Part shown: piece by piece, positions 1 through 7,999 of the stretch
Layout of the letters: the number at the start of each line of letters is the position of its first letter
Numbering within the stretch: position 1 is the first letter of the stretch
Source of the DNA: Cyclobacteriaceae bacterium
GTDB lineage: Bacteria; Bacteroidota; Bacteroidia; Cytophagales; Cyclobacteriaceae
Assembly: GCA_019638355.1 (NCBI GenBank)
Contig: JAHBTY010000002.1
Coordinates: 325,001-389,000, forward strand
Length of the DNA stretch: 64,000 nt
Direction of reading: 5' to 3'
Notes under the pieces: model-generated
The model's database searches: none
What the model was told of the DNA's origin: nothing
The model's input: only the letters and a program-made list of their open reading frames with translations
Program-made: the position numbers and the translations under genes

Positions 1-264
1 ATTTAATGCAAAGCAGATTCCTTTTGCGGTAGCAACACCAATTCGCAAACCGGTATAAGAACCAGGACCGGAGGCTACCACCACAGCATTGAGCATGTGA
101 GGCTGAGTTGCTGACTCTTTCATGACACTATCAATCATAACAGCTAATTGCGATGCTGCCGAACGAGGCTCGCGCATTTCGCACCGCGCTACTAATTTAC
201 CATCTTGATGAATAGCCGCTGAACAAACGTGCGTAGATGATTCCAGGCTTAGTATGCGCGCCAT
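1..264 (-). CDS. tsaB: TsaB, tRNA threonylcarbamoyladenosine biosynthesis protein (partial)
   Basis: This is the N-terminal 88 residues of TsaB, cut by the left edge of the window. TsaB is the inactive Hsp70/actin-fold partner of TsaD in the complex that makes t6A37 on ANN-decoding tRNAs in the cytoplasm. The visible protein begins MARILSLESSTHVCSAA and contains the family hallmark SGPGSYTGLRIGVATAKG near its cut end. The start codon overlaps the stop of the downstream protease gene in the form TAATG, so the two are probably translationally coupled. Roughly the C-terminal 130-140 residues are outside the window. Confidence 0.93.
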   Translation of the reverse strand, partial: MARILSLESSTHVCSAAIHQDGKLVARCEMREPRSAASQLAVMIDSVMKESATQPHMLNAVVVASGPGSYTGLRIGVATAKGICFALN

Positions 265-1910
265 TAATTAGCAATGAGAATTTTATGATATTCTGTAGCG
301 GTACTCAACACCTGATTTGCACGGGTTAGTTCCGGATCGCGATCCAGCATAACTTCAACCTGGCCTTTTGATAGTTGGTAGTGAAATGCAATTTCCTGTT
401 CGAGGATGCGGGAGAGTTCCGGTTTATTTCGGGTTAGCGCTGAGTTTTTATTCTGTTCGATACGCGTTTTTAAGTCGGTGAATTGCGATTGAAGTTCATC
501 GTAATATTTTTCACGTTTTGCAGATGCAATTAATTCATCAGCTTTTTGATCTAACTCAGAGGTATAAGTGAATTTTTGATCGGATACCCAAGCAACAAAT
601 TGCTGGTATTCCTGATCGGTGAGTCTGAAACTTTTCATAGAAGCAGGACTTACATGCTCGCTGCAATATTTAGTAGCGTACTCAAACACAAGCCCCGAAC
701 TCACCAATTCCATTACAGCTGAACTGAATGTTGCTGCTTCCACCACAACATCGGGATCAAGTCCGGCTCCATCATAAACTTTGCGCCCACTTTTGGTTTT
801 AAACTCGCGCTTCAATGAATCGGGAAATTTAGAAACGGAGCCATCGATTTTGCGATGCTCATAATCAATTGCCTGAATGCAGCGGCCACTAGGGATATAG
901 TACTTGGCAGTAGTTATCTTGAGTTGAGCATTATAGGCCAGTTGCCGAGTTGTTTGTACCAGTCCCTTGCCAAAAGTTTTTTGCCCAACAAGCACAGCAC
1001 GATCATAATCCTGTAAAGAACCCGCTACAATTTCGCTGGCTGATGCACTGCTACTGCTGGTAAGTACAACCAAAGGAATTTCAGTATCGATTGGGTTGTT
1101 GAGTGTGTTGTAGGTTTTGTTCCATTCCTCCACTTTGCCTTTTGTTGAAACTACTTCCTTGCCTTTTGGGATGAACAGGTTAACAATGTTGACTGCTTCG
1201 TATAGCGAACCTCCAAGATTATCGCGCAAATCCAGAATCATTTTTTGGGCACCCCGTTTTTTTAAATCAACAAGTGCTGCTTCAACTTCTTTGGCAGCAC
1301 CAGGAGTAAATTCATCTAACTTGATATAACCCGTTGTGGCATCAACCAAATCAAAGTAGGTAATGTTGGAGATTTTTATTTTCTCGCGTTTCAGTTTAAA
1401 ACTAATGGGTGCGTTTTGGCCTGTCCTTTTTACTTCCATTATTACCTCTGTGTTGGGTTTACCTTTTAGCAGAGCACTCACCTCGCTTGTTGGCTTTCCT
1501 TGAACATTTTGTCCATTTACTGCGATGATTTCATCGCCAACCCGCACACCACCACGATGTGCAGGAAACCCGACATAAGGGTTAGTAATTACAGTTTTTT
1601 TGTTCACAATACCGATGAGTGCCCCCACACCGGCATATTGCCCGGTAGTTTGAATACTAAAGGCTTCGAGATCCTCTTCAGGAATATAATCCGTGTAGGG
1701 ATCGAGTTGATTGAGCATTCCATTTATCCCTGTTTCAATTAATTTTTTAGGGTTTACCTCATCTACATAGTAGGCGTTTACTTCTTTAAACAGTGTGGTG
1801 AAAATATCGAGACTCCGCGCTATATCGAAGTATTTTTCGCTTGGTTGGGTAAAAGCCCAAACTAACATTATTGTAATGATACAGGCACTTACAATCTTCA
1901 ATCGCTTCAT
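264..1910 (-). CDS. S41-family C-terminal processing peptidase (CtpA/Prc type)
   Basis: A 548-residue exported serine protease with a Ser/Lys dyad. An N-terminal hydrophobic segment (about residues 5-20) acts as signal or anchor. A PDZ domain lies at about 85-165, followed by the S41 catalytic core. By alignment with Prc, the nucleophile is Ser290 in SASASEI and the base is Lys315 in KTFGKG, the usual 25-residue spacing. About 150 further residues follow, including a Lys/Glu-rich helical stretch. Such proteases trim the C-termini of periplasmic proteins; the substrate cannot be inferred. The gene lies upstream of tsaB in transcription order with a TAATG overlap. rnpA and rpmH lie further upstream on the same strand. 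Confidence 0.93.
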   Translation of the reverse strand: MKRLKIVSACIITIMLVWAFTQPSEKYFDIARSLDIFTTLFKEVNAYYVDEVNPKKLIETGINGMLNQLDPYTDYIPEEDLEAFSIQTTGQYAGVGALIGIVNKKTVITNPYVGFPAHRGGVRVGDEIIAVNGQNVQGKPTSEVSALLKGKPNTEVIMEVKRTGQNAPISFKLKREKIKISNITYFDLVDATTGYIKLDEFTPGAAKEVEAALVDLKKRGAQKMILDLRDNLGGSLYEAVNIVNLFIPKGKEVVSTKGKVEEWNKTYNTLNNPIDTEIPLVVLTSSSSASASEIVAGSLQDYDRAVLVGQKTFGKGLVQTTRQLAYNAQLKITTAKYYIPSGRCIQAIDYEHRKIDGSVSKFPDSLKREFKTKSGRKVYDGAGLDPDVVVEAATFSSAVMELVSSGLVFEYATKYCSEHVSPASMKSFRLTDQEYQQFVAWVSDQKFTYTSELDQKADELIASAKREKYYDELQSQFTDLKTRIEQNKNSALTRNKPELSRILEQEIAFHYQLSKGQVEVMLDRDPELTRANQVLSTATEYHKILIAN

Positions 1911-2006
1911 ATCTGTCAGTTATTATTTCAACGCAAGGGCTCAAAATTTGCCCAAGCTCGTAGGGCAAATAAAGAATCTAAGTTCATAATTTTTTTGATA
2001 AAAGCA

Positions 2007-2041
2007 CTCACCCCTGGCTCTTCTCCACAGAAGGAGGGGGC
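2007..2041 (-). repeat. REP-like element forming the 3' end of rnpA
   Basis: A C-rich then G-rich stretch (CTCACCCCTGGCTC, then GAAGGAGGGGG) resembles a degenerate copy of the element at 2391-2430 in the same orientation. It encodes the last residues of RnpA (QPPPSVEKSQG), a tail not typical of the family. Confidence 0.45.
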
Positions 2042-2448
2042 TGCGTGGAGAATGTATTGAGCTTGTTTAAGGCCAATAATGTTTTAGTCTTTACTTCGCT
2101 AAATGGCAAAATCTCTTTTGCTGTATAGGCGAGCACGAAGATTAAGGAACATTTTAATACTGCTTTCTGGGTACGATATGCTTCGCGAATTCTGCGCTTG
2201 ATCAAATTTCGTTCGACTGCCTTTTTAAATTGACGACTGGAAACTGTAATCAGTACCTGATTTGGGAGCCCAACATCAGGATGGGGGCAGTAAATAATCT
2301 TGAATGGATATAAATAAAAAGAGGAACCCTTTTCGAAGAGTTCCTGAATCCATTTTTCTTTTGAAAGTCGCTCGGCCTTGGTGAATGTAAACCTCACGCC
2401 CGACCCCTGTCCGGAGGAGAGGGGTGACTCTCGCTCGGATTTTTTCAT
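2008..2448 (-). CDS. rnpA: Ribonuclease P protein component RnpA
   Basis: The protein subunit of RNase P, which binds the catalytic RNA and the tRNA precursor 5' leader. The signature basic helix RNLIKRRIREAYR and the N-terminal FTFTKAERLSKE are clear. As drawn from the first ATG the protein has 146 residues, longer than usual. Residues 1-17 (MKKSERESPLSSGQGSG) and the last ten or so come from REP-like DNA. The ancestral start may be the GTG at 2395-2397 (VRFTFTKAERL), which would give 129 residues, near the family norm. It sits just downstream of rpmH, the conserved rpmH-rnpA order. Confidence 0.92.
   Translation of the reverse strand: MKKSERESPLSSGQGSGVRFTFTKAERLSKEKWIQELFEKGSSFYLYPFKIIYCPHPDVGLPNQVLITVSSRQFKKAVERNLIKRRIREAYRTQKAVLKCSLIFVLAYTAKEILPFSEVKTKTLLALNKLNTFSTQPPPSVEKSQG
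2391..2430 (-). repeat. REP-like palindromic element inside the rnpA 5' end
   Basis: On the plus strand this is a CTCACGCC block followed by ACCCCT, an inner GTCCGGAGGAG, then AGGGGT, so the arms pair as a hairpin. The layout resembles the ctcac-ccccgacccct-ggagaggggt intergenic elements scattered in many Bacteroidota genomes. Here it is translated in frame as the N-terminus of RnpA. Confidence 0.6.
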
Positions 2449-2505
2449 TTTATATTTAATTAAACTTCTTGCAACTTATCTGGTAAGTCAGGTTGCTGAA
2501 GTGTA

Positions 2506-2667
2506 TTAGCGGGTCTTAGAAGTGCCTTCGTCCGATACGGTAAGCTTTTTACGGCCTTTTGCTCTTCGGGCAGCCAATACTCTGCGGCCATTAGCGGTAG
2601 CCATGCGTTCGCGGAAACCGTGCTTATTCTTTCTTTTCTTGCGCGAAGGTTGGAATGTACGTTTCAT
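2506..2667 (-). CDS. rpmH: 50S ribosomal protein L34
   Basis: A 53-residue, highly basic protein beginning [19 protein letters not shown] and containing [20 protein letters not shown]. These are diagnostic of bL34 of the large ribosomal subunit. It is slightly longer than the common 44-46 residues because of a C-terminal [13 protein letters not shown] tail, which is usual in Bacteroidota. It lies 57 bp upstream of rnpA on the same strand, the conserved pair. The plus-strand motif CAAAAATG upstream is one base off the minus-strand form of TAnnTTTG, so no promoter is assigned. Confidence 0.96.
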   Translation of the reverse strand: MKRTFQPSRKKRKNKHGFRERMATANGRRVLAARRAKGRKKLTVSDEGTSKTR

Positions 2668-2773
2668 ATCTTTTTGTATGCTAAATTCTTAAAGGGCTGC
2701 AAAAATGCTTAGGATAATCGGATTATACAAGGTGTGGGCTCCGATTTTATATCAAACCACCTCACTTTCAATT

Positions 2774-2802
2774 AAAAAAGGCCGGCTAAACCGGCCTTTT
2801 TT
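2774..2802 (-). terminator. Rho-independent terminator of the M16 peptidase operon
   Basis: A perfect stem AAAAAAGGCCGG / CCGGCCTTTTTT with the 5-base loop CTAAA lies 22 bp beyond the M16 gene stop. T-runs on both strands make it bidirectional in form, but only the minus-strand operon ends here. Confidence 0.9.
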
Positions 2803-2824
2803 AATTTCCAGGATTCCTCAATCC

Positions 2825-4897
2825 TTACTGAACCTTAAAAACTGTATCGTCAATAACCGGATTAACCTCTACCGAAGAAGCTTCAAATTTCAAGTTCATG
2901 GGGCCCTGACTTTGACTCAAAGTATGGGGGATTCTAACACCATTTACATCTTTGTAATTATCATACTTTAAGGTAATCAACATATCGCCTTGCGGGCCCT
3001 TAACGGTTTGAACTGTTTGGGTTTTAAGCCCGGTTTGTTTATCATAATACTCCGACATTTTTTCGCCTTGGGCCATCGTAAACTCAACAACGTATGTTTC
3101 TTTCGAGTCGATTGTTTCTATACCCTTTAAGGAAGCTTTTGCGCCCAGACCAACGTATGCTGTTTCTTTAAATAATGAACCATCAAATATTAATACCTCC
3201 TGCAGTTTGGCATCAACGGGTGGTTTTTGACCCATTGCTTCCACAAAGGCTTTTTTACCATCTGAAACTGACTTAGAAAAAGTCATTCCATTTCCGGAAA
3301 TTTCTTTGATTGATTTTGCCGGGGCTTTTTGTTGCAAACTCAGTACCAGTTCAGTACCCATAGCGTTGCCCTTATAAACAACCTTGAGACTCTTAACCTC
3401 CTTCACTTTCTTATCGCCACCAATTGCTTCAATATATTTTGCAATAACTTTTTCGGCTGTTAAGTCAGCAGGTAATGCCGAAGCTTTGGTTGGTACATAA
3501 CTTTCACCATAAATATCGAAGTACTTTACTTCACCAAATTTTTTCAACTTGTCAGCTACATCAGCACCTTTTCCCACCACAACGATATGGGCATTCTCCG
3601 GGCGAATGTATTTTTTTGCTGTGGCTTGTACATCAGCCAGTGTTACTGCGTCAATTGCCTTTACGTAATTGTTGTAGTAGTCTTTAGGCAGATTGTAGCG
3701 CGCAGTATTAAGCGCAAAGCCGGCTATGGTTGATGGATTTTCCAACGAACGACCAAATGCACCGGAGATTTCCGCTTTGGCAGCAATCAACTCTTGTTCA
3801 GTTACAGGTTCGTTTACCATTCGTTTTAACTCCGACAGAAACTCAAACACAGCACTATCGGTGACTTCGTTGCGCACGCTGGCCGATGCATTAAAATTAC
3901 CAATCAGGTTATCAGAATTAAGTGCAGAGTTTGCACCGTAAGTAAAACCATTCTTCTCGCGTAGGTTCTGATTTAATCGCGCTGAAAAACCACCACCTAA
4001 AATCTGGTTGGTAACACGGGCTTTAATTACATCGGGTGTGCCTGGTTTCAACTCAACCGGGTAGCCAATATTAATAACTGATTGCACTGAAGCTGCGCGA
4101 TCAACCAAAGCTACATATGTTTTGGCAGGCTCTTTTGGCAACGCATACGTTGGGTTTTTTACTTCGCCTGGTGTCCACTTTGCAAAATATTTTTCCACCA
4201 GCGACTTCGCAGTTTTAAAATCAATATCGCCCACAATGGCAAGGTATGCATTGTTTGGTTTGAAGTATGTGTTGTAGTAATTCTTACAATCATCCAACGT
4301 AATGGAGCCCACCGATTTTTCGGATGTAGATAATCCATAAGGATGTTGCTTTCCATATACCAATGCCCTGCGCACCGTGCTGGCAATACTGCTGGGGTTA
4401 TCTTTACTGGCAGCCAGGCCTGATAATGTTTGTGTTTTAAGCTTCTCCATTTCCTCAGGCGAAAAGGCTGGGTTGTAAAGCACATCAGTCATTAATTCCA
4501 ACAACTTGGTTGAATGCTTGCTTAAGCTGGAAGCAAAAATTCCGTCTGAACTTGTACTGAGGTTTGCTCCGATAAAATCAACCTCTTCATCTAACTGAGC
4601 TTTGGTTCTGGTTTTAGTGCCCGTACCAATTAAAGTACCCGCCATTTCTACATAACCTTCTTTATCGCCCTGGTAGATGGGATCATTCTTTAACTGCAAC
4701 GAAAACTGAATGCGGGGCAGCTTGTGATTTTCTACCACAAAAACCTGCAGACCATTTTTAAGTGTGAAGGTTTGATAGGCACCGATCTTGATTTCGCGAG
4801 CTGGTGCTGGTTTAGGAGCCTTTGTTCGATCTACCTGCGCTGTTGCGGCAACTGTTGCCAACAGGCAAATGAAAAGTATATGCTTTTTCATAATCAA
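2825..4897 (-). CDS. M16-family peptidase-like subunit, non-catalytic partner, periplasmic
   Basis: A 690-residue protein with a signal peptide (MIMKKHILFICLLATVAATAQ) and two M16 halves. Where the active partner carries HxxEH this protein reads GTLIGTGTKTRTKAQLDEEV, so the zinc motif is absent. It keeps the Arg/Tyr region of the second half (RLNQNLREKNGFTYGANS). About the last 200 residues form an extra domain rich in VEFTMAQGEKMSEYYD-type strands, resembling those of outer-membrane lipoprotein-handling proteins. Its ATG overlaps the stop of the active M16 gene by 4 bp (ATGA). Heterodimers of one catalytic and one R/Y-type subunit are known for two-gene M16B peptidases, so this is inferred to be the second subunit. 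Confidence 0.87.
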   Translation of the reverse strand: MIMKKHILFICLLATVAATAQVDRTKAPKPAPAREIKIGAYQTFTLKNGLQVFVVENHKLPRIQFSLQLKNDPIYQGDKEGYVEMAGTLIGTGTKTRTKAQLDEEVDFIGANLSTSSDGIFASSLSKHSTKLLELMTDVLYNPAFSPEEMEKLKTQTLSGLAASKDNPSSIASTVRRALVYGKQHPYGLSTSEKSVGSITLDDCKNYYNTYFKPNNAYLAIVGDIDFKTAKSLVEKYFAKWTPGEVKNPTYALPKEPAKTYVALVDRAASVQSVINIGYPVELKPGTPDVIKARVTNQILGGGFSARLNQNLREKNGFTYGANSALNSDNLIGNFNASASVRNEVTDSAVFEFLSELKRMVNEPVTEQELIAAKAEISGAFGRSLENPSTIAGFALNTARYNLPKDYYNNYVKAIDAVTLADVQATAKKYIRPENAHIVVVGKGADVADKLKKFGEVKYFDIYGESYVPTKASALPADLTAEKVIAKYIEAIGGDKKVKEVKSLKVVYKGNAMGTELVLSLQQKAPAKSIKEISGNGMTFSKSVSDGKKAFVEAMGQKPPVDAKLQEVLIFDGSLFKETAYVGLGAKASLKGIETIDSKETYVVEFTMAQGEKMSEYYDKQTGLKTQTVQTVKGPQGDMLITLKYDNYKDVNGVRIPHTLSQSQGPMNLKFEASSVEVNPVIDDTVFKVQ

Positions 4898-6255
4898 TTT
4901 CCTTTTTTGATTTCCGTATTGTCTGGTTTGCTTTGCGCTGATTTGGGCAGGTATTGAAGTACTACCCTATTTTCTTTTACCAGATACTTTTTTGCCACAC
5001 GTTGTAAATCCTCGCGGGTAACTTTCATGTAGCGTTCCAACTCCGTATTGATCAGGTTGGCATCTTTATAATAGACATGATAGTTAGCCAATTGTTCGGC
5101 AATACCAACAGCCGATGAATTTTGTTGCACAAAATTACTTTCTACCTGATTGCGAATTTTTTGAAATTCTTTTTCTGAAATCAATTCCTTTTGAACTTTT
5201 TCAATCTCTGCATCCATTGCATTTTCCAAATCTTCCGGGGTAACACCCATGTTTACCAAACCAAACGTGAGGTACAATCCGGGATCTTCTAACGAAAAAG
5301 GGAAGGCTTGAACCGTATAGGCTTTCTTCTGTTCGTCCACCAACGCTTTGTACATGCGCGAACTCTGGCCGCCACTCAATAAAGTACTCAACATATCCAA
5401 TGCATATGAATCGGGTGTGCCTTGTGCTGGAATGTGGTATGCCTGAATAACAGCCGGTAATTGAATGTTATCAAAAACCACATCGCGGATCTCAGCTGTT
5501 TGTTGTGGCTCTACTACTGTAGGCCGTGGAATCTTTTTTCCTCCTTTCGGGATGTCTTGAAAATATTTTGCCACCATTGCTTTGGTTTGCGCGATATCAA
5601 TATCACCTGCTATTGAAAGCGTTGCATTTTCAGGAACATAAAACGTTTTATAGAAAGCAATAAATTCTTCTAACGAAGCCGCATTGAGGTGATCTAAAGA
5701 GCCAATGGGAGCCCATTGATACGGGTGAACTTTGTAAGCGCGTTTTAATACTTCTGTAAGTATTGATCCATAAGGCTGGTTATCAATACGCTGGCGTTTT
5801 TCTTCTTTCACTACTTCGCGTTGCGTTTCAACACCAATAGTTTCAATCTTGGCATGCAACATGCGTTCCGATTCCATCCACAGGCCAAGCTCTAACTGGT
5901 TAGAGGGCAACACTTCATAATAAAAAGTTCTGTCGTTGGAAGTATTTGCATTATTGGTTGCGCCTGCATTTTGTAAGTACTTATCAAACTCTCCTCGCTT
6001 TATGTTTTCAGAACCTTCAAATAACAGGTGTTCGAAGAAGTGTGCAAAGCCAGTGCGGTTGGGGTCTTCATTTTTAGAACCTACATGGTATAGTACCGAT
6101 ACCGCGACTATGGGCGTGGTGTTATCCTGATGCAGAATAACGTGCAGCCCATTAGGCAAATCGTATTCGGTAAACTCAATTTTTCGGGTCTGGCTGAAAC
6201 TGGTTGTAACTGCAACCAGTAAGAGCCAAAGGGTTAAAGTTTGTTTTTTAAGCAT
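4894..6255 (-). CDS. M16-family zinc metallopeptidase, catalytic subunit, periplasmic
   Basis: A 453-residue insulinase/mitochondrial-processing-peptidase-like enzyme with a signal peptide ending near TTSFSQ. The inverted zinc motif HFFEH is at residues 72-76, with the third ligand expected in the downstream helix containing VETQREVVKEEKRQ. The second half carries GGQSSRMYKAL...KKAYTV, the substrate-clamp region. It is the first gene of a two-gene operon with the inactive partner. It probably degrades peptides in the periplasm; a specific substrate is not visible. Confidence 0.92.
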   Translation of the reverse strand: MLKKQTLTLWLLLVAVTTSFSQTRKIEFTEYDLPNGLHVILHQDNTTPIVAVSVLYHVGSKNEDPNRTGFAHFFEHLLFEGSENIKRGEFDKYLQNAGATNNANTSNDRTFYYEVLPSNQLELGLWMESERMLHAKIETIGVETQREVVKEEKRQRIDNQPYGSILTEVLKRAYKVHPYQWAPIGSLDHLNAASLEEFIAFYKTFYVPENATLSIAGDIDIAQTKAMVAKYFQDIPKGGKKIPRPTVVEPQQTAEIRDVVFDNIQLPAVIQAYHIPAQGTPDSYALDMLSTLLSGGQSSRMYKALVDEQKKAYTVQAFPFSLEDPGLYLTFGLVNMGVTPEDLENAMDAEIEKVQKELISEKEFQKIRNQVESNFVQQNSSAVGIAEQLANYHVYYKDANLINTELERYMKVTREDLQRVAKKYLVKENRVVLQYLPKSAQSKPDNTEIKKGN

Positions 6256-6379
6256 AAGAAAGGATTAATGACAATGAAACAACATCGCAAGATACGATTG
6301 GTTAAGGTGAAGCAATCTCACAACTTGATATATTTTACAAGGGGCAACTGTTATGAAATAGAACTTTGCCTTAAAAAAT

Positions 6380-6958
6380 TTATTTTAGACCGCCAAGAAA
6401 GAGAAAAATTTCGTCAGAATCCCATTTATATTCACCTTCGACCTTAAGATAAACTATACCACCCTTTAGAATTAACGTTGTTGGCCATTTTCTAGGCTCA
6501 AGAAAAAATTGAGGCTCTTTTGAGTACTGATAGAAAGGTAAATTCCAATTTTTCGTCTGAATGAATTTTTTTTGTTTATCTAAACTCTCATTAGACAAGA
6601 AAAAGAAATCTATACTGTCGGTATCTGTTCTTTTACTCAATTTTACAAAAGAATCCATTTCGCGTATACAAGGACCACACCATGTTGCCCAGAAATTAAC
6701 AACAACGATCCCTTTACTATTAAGCGGGATATGTGAAATCTTTAGTGAGTCATTAATTTCTGTAACCCTAAACGATTCCATATTAGCAATTGTGTCCAAT
6801 CTAATTATTGATTTATCGAGTTGATATTCCTTGAGACTAGCCTCTCTCTCAATTCTTGGGAGAATTTTGCTAGTTGTATAAATTGCTAAAACAATTACTA
6901 TTAGAGTAGCTAATAAAAGTCCAACTACAAACCCAACAAAAAATGACTTAACCTTCAT
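6380..6958 (-). CDS. TlpA-like membrane-anchored thiol-disulfide oxidoreductase
   Basis: A 192-residue protein with one N-terminal transmembrane segment (about residues 8-28) and a thioredoxin fold with VVNFWATWCGPCIREMDSF, CGPC at 94-97. The family reduces, or exchanges disulfides on, exported proteins in the periplasm. The cis-proline region reads RKWPTTLIL. It is the last gene in a minus-strand run that begins with a lipoprotein carrying eight clustered cysteines, an obvious candidate client. That link is inference from position only. Confidence 0.85.
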   Translation of the reverse strand: MKVKSFFVGFVVGLLLATLIVIVLAIYTTSKILPRIEREASLKEYQLDKSIIRLDTIANMESFRVTEINDSLKISHIPLNSKGIVVVNFWATWCGPCIREMDSFVKLSKRTDTDSIDFFFLSNESLDKQKKFIQTKNWNLPFYQYSKEPQFFLEPRKWPTTLILKGGIVYLKVEGEYKWDSDEIFLFLGGLK

Positions 6959-7042
6959 TTCAAATAATCTGATATAACCGATTGAATAAACAATAAAATC
7001 ATAAGGTAGGAGTTTTCCTACCTTATGATCTTTTTAGTTTCT

Positions 7043-7225
7043 TTAAGATCTGCGTTTATTTAAATAGTAAATGAAAGCCCCAACAAACTGCAGGAAAATT
7101 ATTGGCCAAATCCACATAATGATATTCTCCCGAGGTTGACTGAAGTTCCTTTTCAAAACATCATAAATTGCCGAAATAATGATGAGCAAATTTAAAAATA
7201 TTAAAAACGTCAATAATCTTTCCAT
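7043..7225 (-). CDS. Small two-helix membrane protein, PLDc_N-like
   Basis: A 60-residue protein with two predicted membrane helices (about 4-24 and 37-57) and a short basic loop between. The second helix (WIWPIIFLQFVGAFIYYLNK) matches the shape of the PLDc_N domain, a short membrane-anchor domain that also occurs alone. Stand-alone forms sometimes act as immunity or accessory peptides, but nothing in the sequence proves this here. It lies 29 bp downstream of the cysteine-tailed lipoprotein gene and 84 bp upstream of the TlpA-like gene, so all three could share a transcript. Confidence 0.6.
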   Translation of the reverse strand: MERLLTFLIFLNLLIIISAIYDVLKRNFSQPRENIIMWIWPIIFLQFVGAFIYYLNKRRS

Positions 7226-7254
7226 CTAAACTTTTTTAAAAGTACCTAGTAATT

Positions 7255-7830
7255 TCACCAGCAAGCCCAAAAGCAAGCTACTGCAATAGATAAGTTACAT
7301 GTCGGAACTAAATCGCACATCATCGCACAGTCATTGTCTGAATTACATGCTTCTTTAAGCGCTGCGTAACAATCACCAGTGCAGCTATTTATTCTTGAAT
7401 TAGAACTTAGTTTTGAATACGAATCAATCAAATCATTATAATTGAATTTATATTGATCACCTAGTTTTATACCCGTCCAATCCAAAATCAATGTACCATC
7501 CGTTAATTTATATGAAATTGTTAAATCTGTTTTTGTAAATGATCGAATTTCAATTAAAGTATTAAAAAAGTTATCTACGTATATAACACCAGTGATTTTT
7601 CCAGAAACCTCAGATGGGATAGCATAAACCTTCGTGCCATTGAAGTCTTCATTCCAGAATTTCTCGAAACTCAAATTTGATTTGAGTTCAGCGAAACTAC
7701 CATCAATAGCATTGAATTGACTGGACTTCTTAAACTGTAACAGTATTTCTGGTATATCTCTATTAACTAGTTCTTGTTCTGTACACGACAAAGCAGACAT
7801 TAGAAAAACTAAAAATATTAACTTTTTCAT
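7255..7830 (-). CDS. Hypothetical lipoprotein with eight-cysteine C-terminal tail
   Basis: A 191-residue protein of unknown function. The N-terminus is a lipoprotein signal (lipobox SALSC, Cys16). Residues 20-145 are hydrophilic without a recognised domain. The last 43 residues hold eight cysteines at 150, 154, 162, 168, 172, 178, 186 and 190. Spacing is C-x3-C-x7-C-x5-C-x3-C-x5-C-x7-C-x3-C, which reads the same in both directions. Paired Cx3C motifs on helices usually mean disulfide-stapled helical hairpins; some cysteine-rich bacteriocins look similar. It starts the run lipoprotein, small membrane protein, TlpA-like thioredoxin. The function is not known, and a bacteriocin role is only a possibility. 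Confidence 0.7.
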   Translation of the reverse strand: MKKLIFLVFLMSALSCTEQELVNRDIPEILLQFKKSSQFNAIDGSFAELKSNLSFEKFWNEDFNGTKVYAIPSEVSGKITGVIYVDNFFNTLIEIRSFTKTDLTISYKLTDGTLILDWTGIKLGDQYKFNYNDLIDSYSKLSSNSRINSCTGDCYAALKEACNSDNDCAMMCDLVPTCNLSIAVACFWACW

Positions 7831-7937
7831 AGGTTATGGATTTACAAATTAATTTTACCGGTTAAACCCTGCTCCGGTTGCAGTTGTTTTGCAAAACATT
7901 TTCAACAACCAAAGATTTTAGTTCAAAGTCAACCCAC

Positions 7938-7980
7938 TACCCCATAAACAGGGTATTGCGGCTACCCCGTTTATGGGGTA
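7938..7980. promoter_or_regulatory. Two tandem palindromic operator-like sites before the NarL-type regulator
   Basis: Two 18-bp boxes, TACCCCATAAACAGGGTA (7938-7955) and TACCCCGTTTATGGGGTA (7963-7980), are each palindromic (TACCC-N8-GGGTA). They also pair with each other with one mismatch across a 7-base spacer, centre to centre 25 bp. They end directly at a TATTTTTA box (7979-7986, one base off TAnnTTTG), 20 bp before the GTG of the response regulator. Dimer binding sites or a leader hairpin followed by a T-run are both possible. Confidence 0.6.
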
Positions 7981-7999
7981 TTTTTAGAAAAAATTTTCG

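Noticed and set aside
7255-7440. Assignment of the cysteine tail to a named bacteriocin family
   Set aside because: The spacing differs from the bacteriocins I can recall, so only the pattern is reported.
7938-7985. Rho-independent terminator before the NarL-type regulator
   Set aside because: The hairpin plus T-run has the right form on the plus strand, but no plus-strand gene lies upstream and each arm is itself palindromic, so operator sites fit better.
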